NCBI GenBank assembly: GCA_022600195.1
Contig: JAHZKX010000017.1
Location: 62,001 to 126,000, forward strand
DNA from: Planctomycetota bacterium
GTDB lineage: Bacteria; Planctomycetota; Planctomycetia; Planctomycetales; Planctomycetaceae
Reading direction: 5' to 3'
DNA: 64,000 nucleotides
Below, in pieces: positions 36,362 to 45,267 of the stretch (the first letter of the stretch is position 1; each line of letters starts with the position of its first letter). A program made the translations under genes and the position numbers. A model generated the notes under the pieces. That model made no database searches, had not been told where the DNA came from, and worked only from the letters and a program-made list of their open reading frames with translations.

Positions 36362-37216
36362 TCAAAACCCATCTTTATTTGCCTGACAACAAGGACAGAA
36401 AAAGGTGGAACGCTGTGCTTGAACAGTGCGTATGATGGAGGCCCCTTTGCAAGAAGGGCAACCTTTCCCTTCCCTGCCATAGACTCGATGTTCGTTTTGA
36501 TAACTTCCCGATTGATTCAATGCATTACGATAAGTGCCATCTCCAAGTGTCGAACCTTCATAACGAATCGCCGTTTTCAATATCCGGTTCATCGCATGAT
36601 GTATTGCCTGTATTTCTTCTGCCGTTAACTCATTCGCTTTGCGTTCGGGATGGATCTGACTCAAGTGCAGAATTTCACTGGCATAGAGGTTCCCAATACC
36701 GGCAATCATTTTTTGATCCAATAAAGCCACTTTGACAGCGCGGCTTGTCTCCGCGCAGCGTCGTTTTAGTTCTTTCAATGAGACCGCTAAAGCATCAGGA
36801 CCTAATTTCAGTGGTCCTAAGTCATTGAGCAATTCAGATTTCCGATAGAGGCGAACGGTTCCCAGACCGCGACGATCCCAGAACCAGAGTGAATTCTGTG
36901 ACCTCCCTTTTTTTAAAACCCATTCCAATCGCAGATGACCTGTAGAAGGAGGATCTGAAAGTAACATCAGTCCAGTCATTCGCGGTTCGATCACAAAGGA
37001 ATTTTCGTTTTCCAGATCTAAAATGACTCGCTTGGCCAGACGCCTGACAGTGACAATCTTTTGATTTAAAACCCGTGATCGAATGGCTTTAATGCCGGGA
37101 GTCATTGTAATCGGCTTACAATGACAAGGACATTTCCGAAATTCGGAAATGCGACGCCCCTCAACCGAGCCTCGAATTCCCCGGACCATAGTTTCAACTT
37201 CTGGTAGCTCTGGCAC
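36362..37216 (-). CDS. mutM: Formamidopyrimidine-DNA glycosylase
   Basis: The 284-residue enzyme starts at a GTG with AAGGAAAA upstream and reads [13 protein letters not shown]. Pro2 and Glu3 are the catalytic pair, and the beta-hairpin lysine lies in [19 protein letters not shown]. The helix-two-turn-helix has [19 protein letters not shown], and the C-terminal zinc finger is CPSC-x16-CPCC. Fpg excises 8-oxoguanine and other oxidised purines and nicks the abasic site. All diagnostic residues are present. It diverges from the DUF1598-like gene. Confidence 0.95.
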   Translation of the reverse strand: MPELPEVETMVRGIRGSVEGRRISEFRKCPCHCKPITMTPGIKAIRSRVLNQKIVTVRRLAKRVILDLENENSFVIEPRMTGLMLLSDPPSTGHLRLEWVLKKGRSQNSLWFWDRRGLGTVRLYRKSELLNDLGPLKLGPDALAVSLKELKRRCAETSRAVKVALLDQKMIAGIGNLYASEILHLSQIHPERKANELTAEEIQAIHHAMNRILKTAIRYEGSTLGDGTYRNALNQSGSYQNEHRVYGREGKGCPSCKGASIIRTVQAQRSTFFCPCCQANKDGF

Positions 37217-37482
37217 GGATTTTCCTTTTGTATCACATATATTTATTGTAAAGTGAAAACAATATTCAACGATGTGTTTCTATTCTACTACTTGTAACTG
37301 TTCTTTCGATGTCAGAGCTGAGCTGAAATAGGAAGACCAAGAAATTTAAGATTACGCTTGACGTTGGGACGTTGTTGGACGATCCTAGATCATAAAGCCC
37401 ATATATTTCCCAGCTTGTGAAATGTATACATACGAACCCGTTCATTAATCTGTTAGTCATCAGTGCGAATCGGAGAGCGTCC

Positions 37483-39369
37483 ATGCGCCCTAATTACCCT
37501 CGAGTAGGCTCAAGTGTTGTACCAGTTCTGGCAACCATTGCCTGTTTATCTATCATACTGGCAGTCACTTATTTTCTGGCCATCAAATCAGATGAAGTGA
37601 TTGTAGAGCAAGCACAGGAACAAATTCAGGTAGAACCTGAAGCCCCACTTGTTCTCGAAGAACAGAAGACAGTGACGGCCATTCCAGAAGTGCCTGCCAA
37701 AACAATTGTCGAAACACCACAAGCCTCTCCAAAAGAACTGATCTCAGCGCATCTGGAAGCAGGCGAATTTGGTAAAGCAATTGAAACTGCCGAAACCGTT
37801 TCTGACCTGCATCAACGAACGCAATTGTTAAAAATGGTTGTTCAGGCGCAGCTCAAATCGGGTGACTTTGTTGCCGCATTGGGAACAATTAAGCGCATTC
37901 CCCTTGCCGACGAACGAGCCAAAGTAATGGGCGAACGGGCGCAAGCCATGTCTTTGTCCGGGGGTGCTCAGTTAGCCGACTTCACACAGTTAATTGATCT
38001 GATCCAGACTCAGACATCAGGACTCTGGTTAGATAATGGTGATGGAGAAGGTTCCATCCGTCAGTTCGATAGTGGTGTCCGCGTTGATCCTAATGGATTA
38101 CTTCACCACATCAGTAAAACGGAACTGAATGGACGATTGGCCGCTTTGGGAATTAAAGCCCGCGAAGCTGACTTGAATAACAACGTCTCCAAAAACAGCC
38201 AGTTAAGACTCATTTCGCTGACGCGACTTGAAAAAGAAGTTCAGCAATTGATTGAAGAGGGACGTTCTCCGGTTGAAACAATGAAGATGCTGGCCGGACT
38301 GACAAAAGTAGAATACATTTTTGTTTACCCGAAAGACCATGAAGTCGTGATTGCCGGTCCTGCAGAAGCCTGGACTTATAATGATCAGGGATTGGCTGTC
38401 GGTATTGAAAGCGGCCGCCCTGTACTGCAACTCGACGATTTAGTGACTGTCCTTCGAACGTTTTCTAATCAGGGAGAAGAAATTTTCGGTTGTTCGTTTG
38501 ATCCTCGGGCTGAAGGGTTGGCTCGTGTCAAAGAATTCGTTGCAAAATCAAACGCTCGCGGACCTCTGCGTGCGGGAGCTGGTGTTCGCAACTGGACGAA
38601 ACAACTCAAAGACAAATTAGGCGTGCAGGATATCACATTGTACGGCGTACCTGATACCTCGCGTGTGGCACGAGTCCTGATTGAAGCAGACTACCGGATG
38701 AAAATGATTGGCATTGGTAAAATGGACGCCGGGGACAATATCCCCAGCTACTTTGACCTGCTGGCAAATCATAACTCCAAAGACCCTCAAAACCTCGAAG
38801 CACTCCGCTGGTGGTTGACCATGAAATATGATTCCGTTCTGCACAATGCAGAGCGAACCGCTTATCAAGTCGTGGGTTCTTCGGTCTTGTGTCAGTCAGA
38901 AAACCAAATCGTGACGAAAGAAGGAGATCGGCTTCAAACAGGTAAAGCGGAAGAGTTGAACCGGGAATTTGCTGCCAACTTCACAAAGCATTATCAGGAA
39001 TTGGCTCAACAAGATCTGGTCTACGCCGACCTGCAGAACATTTTTGACCTGGCTCTGGTGGCTGCTCTCATGCGAAATGAGCAACTGGCAAATCGGGCTG
39101 GTTGGGAAATGAATGCCTTTGCTGCCAACGGTGCATATGATCCTGCTCAGTTTGAACCAGCTCATACTGTCGAAACGGTAGTCAATCATCGAGTTTATAA
39201 CGGCAAAGATGTCGTCGTGCAGGTCGCTGGCGGCGTTCGCGTTGATACACGTTCCGTTGTCAAAAATCAGGACAATCTGAAAGTCTCTGAAAAAGTCGGA
39301 GCACTATCCACGCAATCCAGGGCACCAGCATTACCCGTGGGTCGCTGGTGGTGGGATTTGGCAAACTGA
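37483..39369 (+). CDS. Membrane-anchored protein of a planctomycete family (probably DUF1598)
   Basis: The 628-residue protein has one N-terminal TM (about residues 14-34, VVPVLATIACLSIILAVTYFLAI) and an acidic Pro/Glu linker. A helical repeat-like region (~75-150: ELISAHLEAGEFGKAIETAETV) follows, then a large globular region with GVRVDPNGLLHHISK, LRLISLTRLEKEVQQLIEEG and VRVLIEADYRMKMIGIGKMDAG. I recall this pattern from the planctomycete DUF1598 family but could not search it. Function is unknown; location is probably periplasmic, membrane-anchored. The ATG at 37483 has GGAGAG 5 bases upstream and is preferred to the ATG at 37417. A strong terminator follows. Confidence 0.8.
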   Translation: MRPNYPRVGSSVVPVLATIACLSIILAVTYFLAIKSDEVIVEQAQEQIQVEPEAPLVLEEQKTVTAIPEVPAKTIVETPQASPKELISAHLEAGEFGKAIETAETVSDLHQRTQLLKMVVQAQLKSGDFVAALGTIKRIPLADERAKVMGERAQAMSLSGGAQLADFTQLIDLIQTQTSGLWLDNGDGEGSIRQFDSGVRVDPNGLLHHISKTELNGRLAALGIKAREADLNNNVSKNSQLRLISLTRLEKEVQQLIEEGRSPVETMKMLAGLTKVEYIFVYPKDHEVVIAGPAEAWTYNDQGLAVGIESGRPVLQLDDLVTVLRTFSNQGEEIFGCSFDPRAEGLARVKEFVAKSNARGPLRAGAGVRNWTKQLKDKLGVQDITLYGVPDTSRVARVLIEADYRMKMIGIGKMDAGDNIPSYFDLLANHNSKDPQNLEALRWWLTMKYDSVLHNAERTAYQVVGSSVLCQSENQIVTKEGDRLQTGKAEELNREFAANFTKHYQELAQQDLVYADLQNIFDLALVAALMRNEQLANRAGWEMNAFAANGAYDPAQFEPAHTVETVVNHRVYNGKDVVVQVAGGVRVDTRSVVKNQDNLKVSEKVGALSTQSRAPALPVGRWWWDLAN

Positions 39370-39395
39370 TATGAATTCCTGAAACATACTAAACG

Positions 39396-39433
39396 AAAAA
39401 AACCGCGGCCCGTATCTCTGGCCGCGGTTTTTT
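39396..39433. terminator. Strong bidirectional rho-independent terminator
   Basis: AACCGCGGCC and GGCCGCGGTT form a perfect 10-bp stem (39401-39410 with 39420-39429) around a 9-base loop. It is flanked by an A-run on the left and a T-run on the right, so it works on both strands. It separates the convergent DUF1598-like and sulfatase genes. Confidence 0.93.
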
Positions 39434-39450
39434 CTTTTGTCGGTCATTGG

Positions 39451-40875
39451 TTACTTCACATAACCTTTGATACCTACTGGCTTCATAGTTTGGGGAAAAT
39501 CACGCTGAGGAACGCGTGCTTGTTTCATAACCTGAGTCAGCTCTTTTACTTTTTCCGGATGCTGTTTCGAAAGATCATTCGCTTCACCGACATCCTTCCC
39601 CAAATCATACAATTCAATTGAATTTTTCATTCGGTTCTGGACGGCTTTCCAATTCCCCATTCGAAGTCCACGCGAACGAATTTTGTCTTTGGAAGTGTAT
39701 TCCCAATATAAATAAGGATGCTTCTTTTGATCCCCTTTTCCAAGTAATGTCGGCAAAAAAGATATCCCATCCACATCGACTCCTTCTGGAACTTGAGTTC
39801 CTGCAACCTGAGCAAAGGTCGGCAAAATATCCCAAAAACCAATCTGTAAATCCGAAGTCGTGCCAGCTTCAATTTTTCCAGGCCATTTGGCAATGAAAGG
39901 CACGCGTAACCCGCCTTCATACATGGAACCCTTATGACCTCTCAGCGGTGCATTCCCGTTAAAATAATCGGTCATGGCTTTCCAGTTGCCCCCCTGCCCG
40001 CCATTATCCGAGGTAAAAATGATAAGTGTATTATCACGAATCCCCAGTTCTTCGAGCATGGAAACAATTTCGCCGATATGCCCATCCATTCGTGAAACCA
40101 TTCCGGCAAATGTGACAAGGCCATCTTCAGAGCCAATGTAACCGGGGCGCGGATCAAGGATTTGAGTCTTGGGAAATTTGCCACGATAGGGACGCTCAGA
40201 CTCTTCAGGCACTACCAGTTCCACATGCGGAATGATGTAAGGTAGATACGCAAAAAAAGGCTGCTTGTGATTCTTGCGGATAAACTTTTTTGCATCTTCG
40301 TGGATTAAATCATGAATGTAGGTGCCCCTCTGATTATTTTCATTTTCGGGCAACATACGCCTTTCTTCATTATGCGAAATCCAGAAGGGATAATAAAAGT
40401 GAGCATGAACTTGCAGCAATTGTCCCGTAAACTCATCAAAGCCCTGTCGATTGGGATGCCCTTGACTACCTTCATAACCCAGGCCCCACTTTCCAAAGAT
40501 CCCCGTTGCATAGCCGGCATCTTTAAGGACTTCGGCAACAGTCAGATCTTCATCGTACAACAGTTGATTCAGATCATTGGCGCGAACCGGAGTATGACCG
40601 GTATGCTGACCCGTCATCAAGACGCTGCGCGAAGGCTGACAGACCATCGAACCGGCATAGGCCTGAGTGAATTTCATACCTTCTGCAGCCAGATGATCAA
40701 TGTGGGGTGTTTTGATTTTTGTCTGACCATAACAACCCAGCTCAGCGTAACCTAAATCATCTGCCATAATAAATATGATATTAGGTTTTTGCTTCGCTGA
40801 AGCCTCCGAAACAATGGGAGCTAACAAAAACACGCCGCATATCATTGTTAGAATCGAATAGAACCCTCGATACAT
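39451..40875 (-). CDS. Secreted formylglycine-dependent sulfatase (arylsulfatase type)
   Basis: The 474-residue enzyme has a signal peptide (to ~residue 26) and the type I sulfatase signature. Metal ligands are DD (39-40) in IIFIMADDLGYAELGCYG, and VCQPSRSVLMTGQ has Cys79, the residue oxidised to formylglycine by a maturase. Later metal and substrate residues fall in IIFTSDNGGQGG and LRGHKGSMYEGGLRVPFIAKWPG. It would desulfate glycans or small esters in the periplasm or outside; marine planctomycetes carry many such genes. The minus-strand leader upstream contains several hairpins. Downstream lies the bidirectional terminator. Confidence 0.94.
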   Translation of the reverse strand: MYRGFYSILTMICGVFLLAPIVSEASAKQKPNIIFIMADDLGYAELGCYGQTKIKTPHIDHLAAEGMKFTQAYAGSMVCQPSRSVLMTGQHTGHTPVRANDLNQLLYDEDLTVAEVLKDAGYATGIFGKWGLGYEGSQGHPNRQGFDEFTGQLLQVHAHFYYPFWISHNEERRMLPENENNQRGTYIHDLIHEDAKKFIRKNHKQPFFAYLPYIIPHVELVVPEESERPYRGKFPKTQILDPRPGYIGSEDGLVTFAGMVSRMDGHIGEIVSMLEELGIRDNTLIIFTSDNGGQGGNWKAMTDYFNGNAPLRGHKGSMYEGGLRVPFIAKWPGKIEAGTTSDLQIGFWDILPTFAQVAGTQVPEGVDVDGISFLPTLLGKGDQKKHPYLYWEYTSKDKIRSRGLRMGNWKAVQNRMKNSIELYDLGKDVGEANDLSKQHPEKVKELTQVMKQARVPQRDFPQTMKPVGIKGYVK

Positions 40876-41103
40876 TATGCCATAACCTTTCCAATTTGGT
40901 ATTTCGATCTCTTTTTGAAATAATTACACAAAGCAGCCGACCCAGAAACTCAATTTTAAAAATCATTTTAAATTGGGGTTGACCGAATCTCATTCAATTT
41001 CTATTCTCCCCGCATCATCAGCAATCACGCTGGTTTTTTAATCTAAGTTCAAACAATTCCTGATTACATCACTCCTCAGAATGACGATTGTCATTCCCTT
41101 TTT

Positions 41104-41201
41104 CAACCTTCAAGCAAATACCGGTGTCCGTTGAGCGATTTTATTCTCTCAATGGAAAGATCGTGTGCCCAAGGCATGGAAGCCAAGGCTCCGATCTTTT
41201 T
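41104..41201 (+). ncRNA. Possible small RNA ending in a hairpin plus T-tract
   Basis: A perfect 8-bp stem (AAAGATCG at 41156-41163 with CGATCTTT at 41192-41199) encloses a smaller GGC/GCC stem. It runs into TTTTT on the plus strand, the shape of an intrinsic terminator. A second pair, TTGAG/CTCAA, lies just upstream. No plus-strand gene exists to be terminated here, so an independent small transcript is a reasonable guess. The 5' end is arbitrary and no promoter was identified. Confidence 0.3.
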
Positions 41202-41252
41202 GAAATTGAAAAAGAAAGATTTTGTCTGAGTCGCGTTTTAAAAAATTGATAC

Positions 41253-41326
41253 AAAAGGCGAACAATCGCCTCCCGGAAGTAGTACAAGTCCTTCCCCCCC
41301 CTGGGCTACTGCTTCCGGGAATTTTT
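41253..41326. terminator. Double hairpin downstream of glgC
   Basis: TCCCGGAAG (41271-41279) pairs perfectly with CTTCCGGGA (41312-41320); on the plus strand TTTTT follows. Directly adjacent, GGCGA/TCGCC (41257-41270) forms a small hairpin that is followed by TTTT on the minus strand. The pair lies about 65 bases past the glgC stop and probably ends glgC transcription. The plus-strand T-run suggests activity in the other direction too. Confidence 0.6.
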
Positions 41327-41386
41327 ATGCGCCCTCAATCAAATTTTGCTTCAACCAGAGAGTGGTTTTTTCAACACTCGAATCTT

Positions 41387-42622
41387 TCAAGCCTCTCCGG
41401 GAAATCCATCCATCTTGCCAATCACCACGATTCCTGATTCGGAAACGGTAAACCCACGACGCCTGTCGTTTTCCAGGTCATAACCTATCTCGCAATTCTT
41501 CGGGATGGAAACTCCTTTATCTACAATGGCATTTCGAATCCGGGCGTGTCTGCCAACATTGACACCGGAAAACAGGATTGAGTTATCGACCTCTGCCCAG
41601 CTGTTAACGCGTACGTTGGACGAAATGATCGATTGGCTGACGCGACCACCAGAGATAATCGACCCCGGACAAACCGTACTGTCCACAGCCTGACCAACGC
41701 GGGGCATCGATCCTTCACTTTGAGCAAAGACAAACTTTGGCGGAGGATCGGGTGGTTGATAAGATCTGATGGGCCAGGATTGATCATATAAGTTCAATTG
41801 TGGATGAACAGAGATCAAGTCCATGTTGGCTTCGTAATAAGAGTCGATGGTACCCACATCCCGCCAGTAATATCCGTCGCCTGTATTTTTATCCTGAAAG
41901 GGATAAGCACGTACAAGATGATCATCGATAATGGAAGGAATGATATTATTTCCGAAATCGTGAGAACTATCTAACTGTGTTGCATCGTAACAGAGTCGTT
42001 CAAACAGGAAATTTGTATTGAAAACATAGATTCCCATTGATGCTAGACTTTTCTCCGGATGGTTGGGCATTGCTGGAGGATTGGCTGGCTTTTCTTCGAA
42101 CTTGACGACGCGCATATTCTCATCAACGCCCATCACTCCGAATTGGCTGGCTTCCTGCCGATCCACGGGAATACATCCAATCGTTGCCTCTGCTCCGGAT
42201 TCCCGATGATCCCGAATCAGCTTGGAGTAATCCATTTTATAAATATGGTCACCGGACAGGATCAAAATATAATCGGATCTGGCACGCTCAATCGTGTAAA
42301 TATTCTGATAAACGGCGTCAGCAGTTCCCTGATACCATTGTTCGTCAATTCGCTGTTGAGGTGGCAACACATCGATGAATTCATTTAATTCCCGACAGAG
42401 AAATCGCCAACCAAGATTGATATGACGGTCGAGACTGGCTGCTTTATACTGCGTCAGAATCAATATCCGACGTAAACCACTATTAATGCAGTTGGAAAGA
42501 GTGAAATCAATAATCCGATACCCACCTCCAAACGGAACTGCGGGTTTCGCTCGATCGCGGGTGAGAGGCTCCAGACGTGATCCCTTACCACCTGCCAGAA
42601 CCAAAGCCAATATATTTCGCAC
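41387..42622 (-). CDS. glgC: Glucose-1-phosphate adenylyltransferase
   Basis: The 411-residue enzyme makes ADP-glucose, the donor for glycogen synthesis. The N-terminal nucleotidyltransferase signature is LALVLAGGKGSRLEPLTRDRAKPAVPFGG, followed by YRIIDFTLSNCINSG. WYQGTADAVYQNIYTIE and GDHIYKMDY line the active site, and a left-handed beta-helix forms the C-terminus (SVCPG-like TVCPGSIISGGRVSQSIIS). The GTG at 42622 is chosen because AAGGAGGG lies 7 bases upstream; a longer frame from 42682 would add 20 residues with no ribosome site. GlgC is usually allosterically controlled by glycolytic intermediates. Confidence 0.95.
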   Translation of the reverse strand: MRNILALVLAGGKGSRLEPLTRDRAKPAVPFGGGYRIIDFTLSNCINSGLRRILILTQYKAASLDRHINLGWRFLCRELNEFIDVLPPQQRIDEQWYQGTADAVYQNIYTIERARSDYILILSGDHIYKMDYSKLIRDHRESGAEATIGCIPVDRQEASQFGVMGVDENMRVVKFEEKPANPPAMPNHPEKSLASMGIYVFNTNFLFERLCYDATQLDSSHDFGNNIIPSIIDDHLVRAYPFQDKNTGDGYYWRDVGTIDSYYEANMDLISVHPQLNLYDQSWPIRSYQPPDPPPKFVFAQSEGSMPRVGQAVDSTVCPGSIISGGRVSQSIISSNVRVNSWAEVDNSILFSGVNVGRHARIRNAIVDKGVSIPKNCEIGYDLENDRRRGFTVSESGIVVIGKMDGFPGEA

Positions 42623-42931
42623 GCTTGTTCCCTCCTTAACAATGGAACAGGACCTCAGTGGACTAATTCCTTTGTCCGTCATTGAGCTTCAATAAATGTT
42701 AGATCTATGTTGTAGCATCCTCCGACTATGAAGGGAATTCAAATAAACTCAGATTTGATGAACTTACATTTTCTTTCAAAATATTTTGGGATGAAATTTC
42801 GGATATGTAATTTTACTCATACAAATTCGTGAAGTTCGCATTGTTTACATCCTTCCGGCTTCACTCAGAGAAATGATCGTTTTATAATTTGAGGCAATAC
42901 ACTCTCACCAATCTGTCCGGAGACCACATCC
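42623..42931. other. Divergent intergenic region between glgC and the methyltransferase gene
   Basis: About 310 A+T-rich bases hold the glgC Shine-Dalgarno at the left end and CGGAGA for the methyltransferase at the right end. No gene or structured RNA was seen between them. Confidence 0.5.
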
Positions 42932-43594
42932 ATGAGTTCCACTGATGAAAAACTGACCAAATCATTTTATGATCGTATCAGTCATTCCTACGATTTACTT
43001 GCTGATTCCAACGAACATGTTGCCCGAGAAAAAGGACTGACGGCACTGGGAATTGATGAAGGCGAAAAAGTACTGGAAATTGGCTATGGAACCGGCCACT
43101 CTCTGGTCGCGATGGCTGTCGCCGCAGGCTCCACGGGCCTTGTTTATGGAGTAGACATCTCTGATGGAATGAAGAAAGTCTCCGAAAAACGCGTCACAGA
43201 AGCCGGCGTGGCAGATCGCGTGAAGCTCTCTGTGGCAAACACACCTCCTCTACCATTTAAAGATCATACCTTCGATGTCGTCTCGATGAGCTTCACTCTC
43301 GAACTCTTTCCTCTGGAAATAATTCCGGACGTTCTTCAGGAAATCAAACGCGTTCTGAAACCAGGTGGACGTCTGGGTGTTGTCTCGATGGCTCTGCCCA
43401 AAGAAGGGGAAAAAGACAGCTTCCTCGAAAAGACTTACAAATGGATGCACCAGCATTTCCCCCATATTGTCGATTGCCAGCCCATCAATGCTGCAGGCTT
43501 CCTGAATGACGCAGGATTTTCTATCAAAGAAGAAATCAATCTGGATATCTGGACCATGCCTGTCGCGGTTCTTGTAGGAATAACGCCTGAATGA
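42932..43594 (+). CDS. Class I SAM-dependent methyltransferase (UbiE/Methyltransf_11 type)
   Basis: The 220-residue protein has motif I VLEIGYGTGHS (48-58), post-I acidic VYGVDISDGM, motif II LPFKDHTFDVVSMSFTLEL and motif III VLKPGGRLGVVSMA. This is the Rossmann-like core of small-molecule methyltransferases such as UbiE/COQ5; the substrate cannot be told. A CGGAGA Shine-Dalgarno supports the ATG. The next gene, an APC permease, follows on the same strand after about 57 bases, so co-transcription is possible. Confidence 0.88.
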   Translation: MSSTDEKLTKSFYDRISHSYDLLADSNEHVAREKGLTALGIDEGEKVLEIGYGTGHSLVAMAVAAGSTGLVYGVDISDGMKKVSEKRVTEAGVADRVKLSVANTPPLPFKDHTFDVVSMSFTLELFPLEIIPDVLQEIKRVLKPGGRLGVVSMALPKEGEKDSFLEKTYKWMHQHFPHIVDCQPINAAGFLNDAGFSIKEEINLDIWTMPVAVLVGITPE

Positions 43595-43651
43595 TCTTCA
43601 CGTTCTCTTGACGTCTTCCAGAATCGGCTTTCATTGGGGATCAATATTCAA

Positions 43652-45130
43652 ATGCCCGCAGATCAAGAACATCCAGAGCCGGGAGAACCACAGACCGCTT
43701 CTTCACAAACGGAACAATACCAGAAAAAACTGACGCTCTGGGATACCATCAACATCATCATCGGCATTGTGATTGGTGTTTCCATTTTTAAAGTTCCCAG
43801 TCTCGTATTTGCAAATGCAGGGTCAATAGAAGCGGGCGTAGTCATCTGGTGTCTGGGTGGCTTTTTGATGCTCGCTGGTGCACTCTGCTACGCCGAACTG
43901 GCATCCTCTTTACCTGAAACCGGCGGAGACTATGTCTTCCTCTCCAAAACTTATGGACGAGGAACCGGCTTCCTGTTTGGATGGGCACAATTCGTAGCCA
44001 TCAATCCCGGCAATATCGGAATCATGTCTTACGTTTTCGCACATTACGCGGCCACGTTTCTCGAACTTTCCGAAGACTGGGCTGTGCTGCTCGCTGCCTT
44101 CTCAGCCTGTATCCTGATTTTTTTAAATCTGCTCGGCCTGCTTGTAGGAAAACGCGCACAAAACATACTCACCTTTGCCAAAGTCATCGGATTAGCAGCC
44201 ATTGCCTTAACGGGATTTTATCTCGGGTTGCAAAATACAAACTCGATTCCAGAACTCCTTTCCACAAAATCACAGTCTGCCCCCAATTATGGTTTGGCGA
44301 TGGTCTTTGTCCTCTATGCTTACGGCGGGTGGAATGATGCGGCCTTTGTCGCCGCGGAAGTCAAACAACCCGGAAAAAATATCCCCAAAGCTTTGATTTT
44401 CGGAAGCCTCGGCATCACTGCAATTTACCTTATCATCAACGCGGCCTACGTGTGGGGGTTGGGTTACGATGGTCTGCTGAACTCAGGAGCACCTGCCGCC
44501 GATCTACTTGGTAATGCCTGGGGACCGATGGGAGAAAAAGCCATCAGTCTGGTTATCATGATCTCCTCGTTAGGCGCCATCAACGGCCTGATCCTCACCG
44601 GCTCCCGTGTCAATGTGCGTCTGGGAATGGACCATCCACTCTTCGCCGCCCTCGCCCGCTGGAATTACCGGGTCAACGCACCCATTTTTTCGCTCGTCAT
44701 ACAAGGCCTGATTTCCGTTTGCATGATTGTTCTCGTCGGAACAGACATCGGACAACAGATCCTGGCGAAACCTTTCGAACTCATACAATGGGAAATCATT
44801 AACTGGAACCAATATGGAGGTGGTTTCGATACGCTGCTCGCAGCAACAGCTCCCCTCTTCTGGATCTTCTTTTTATTAACCGGACTCAGCCTCATCATCC
44901 TCCGATTCAAACTGCCCGATCTGGAACGCCCTTTTCGAGTCCCCTTCTATCCGATTACCCCCATCATTTTTTGTGCCACATCCTGTTACATGCTCTATTC
45001 CAGCCTCGACTATGCTCGCGGCCTGACAATCCTGGGTATCATTCCCGTATTGGTCGGCATTCCCCTTTATCTGAAAAACCATCAACCAAAAAAAGACCAA
45101 CCCACGCCACCTGACTTACCCTCCGATTGA
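43652..45130 (+). CDS. APC-superfamily amino acid/polyamine permease
   Basis: A 492-residue protein with 12 predicted membrane segments. TM1 has the APC unwound-helix signature as IIIGIVIGVSIFKVPSLVFANAGS, and TM2 follows with VIWCLGGFLMLAGALCYAELASSLPETGGDYVFL. TM6 carries MVFVLYAYGGWNDAAFVAAEVK, typical of the LAT/APA branch. It should exchange or import amino acids by antiport or proton symport; the substrate is unknown. The ATG at 43652 is preferred to an upstream TTG at 43634, with GGGGA as the likely Shine-Dalgarno. The C-terminal tail is Pro/Lys-rich and cytoplasmic. Confidence 0.92.
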   Translation: MPADQEHPEPGEPQTASSQTEQYQKKLTLWDTINIIIGIVIGVSIFKVPSLVFANAGSIEAGVVIWCLGGFLMLAGALCYAELASSLPETGGDYVFLSKTYGRGTGFLFGWAQFVAINPGNIGIMSYVFAHYAATFLELSEDWAVLLAAFSACILIFLNLLGLLVGKRAQNILTFAKVIGLAAIALTGFYLGLQNTNSIPELLSTKSQSAPNYGLAMVFVLYAYGGWNDAAFVAAEVKQPGKNIPKALIFGSLGITAIYLIINAAYVWGLGYDGLLNSGAPAADLLGNAWGPMGEKAISLVIMISSLGAINGLILTGSRVNVRLGMDHPLFAALARWNYRVNAPIFSLVIQGLISVCMIVLVGTDIGQQILAKPFELIQWEIINWNQYGGGFDTLLAATAPLFWIFFLLTGLSLIILRFKLPDLERPFRVPFYPITPIIFCATSCYMLYSSLDYARGLTILGIIPVLVGIPLYLKNHQPKKDQPTPPDLPSD

Positions 45131-45267
45131 CTTACTGGCATGCCCTCGTCAATTTGATTAATATGGAATGATTACCATAATCCATAACGCCACACGCGGG
45201 TCAACACCAATTTTCTACAGAATAAACACCTCGACCATGTAACTACGATTCCCACCGGAGTAACAAA

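Larger units (their letters stand above)
40876..41386. other. Hairpin-rich intergenic region between glgC and the sulfatase gene
   Basis: No protein-coding gene is supported in these 511 bases. Four inverted repeats stand out: 41079-41096, 41156-41199, 41257-41270 and 41271-41320. Three of them are followed on the plus strand by five or more T, although the nearest plus-strand gene upstream ends at its own terminator at 39.4 kb. The region is also the 3' flank of glgC and the leader of the sulfatase on the minus strand. Confidence 0.55.
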
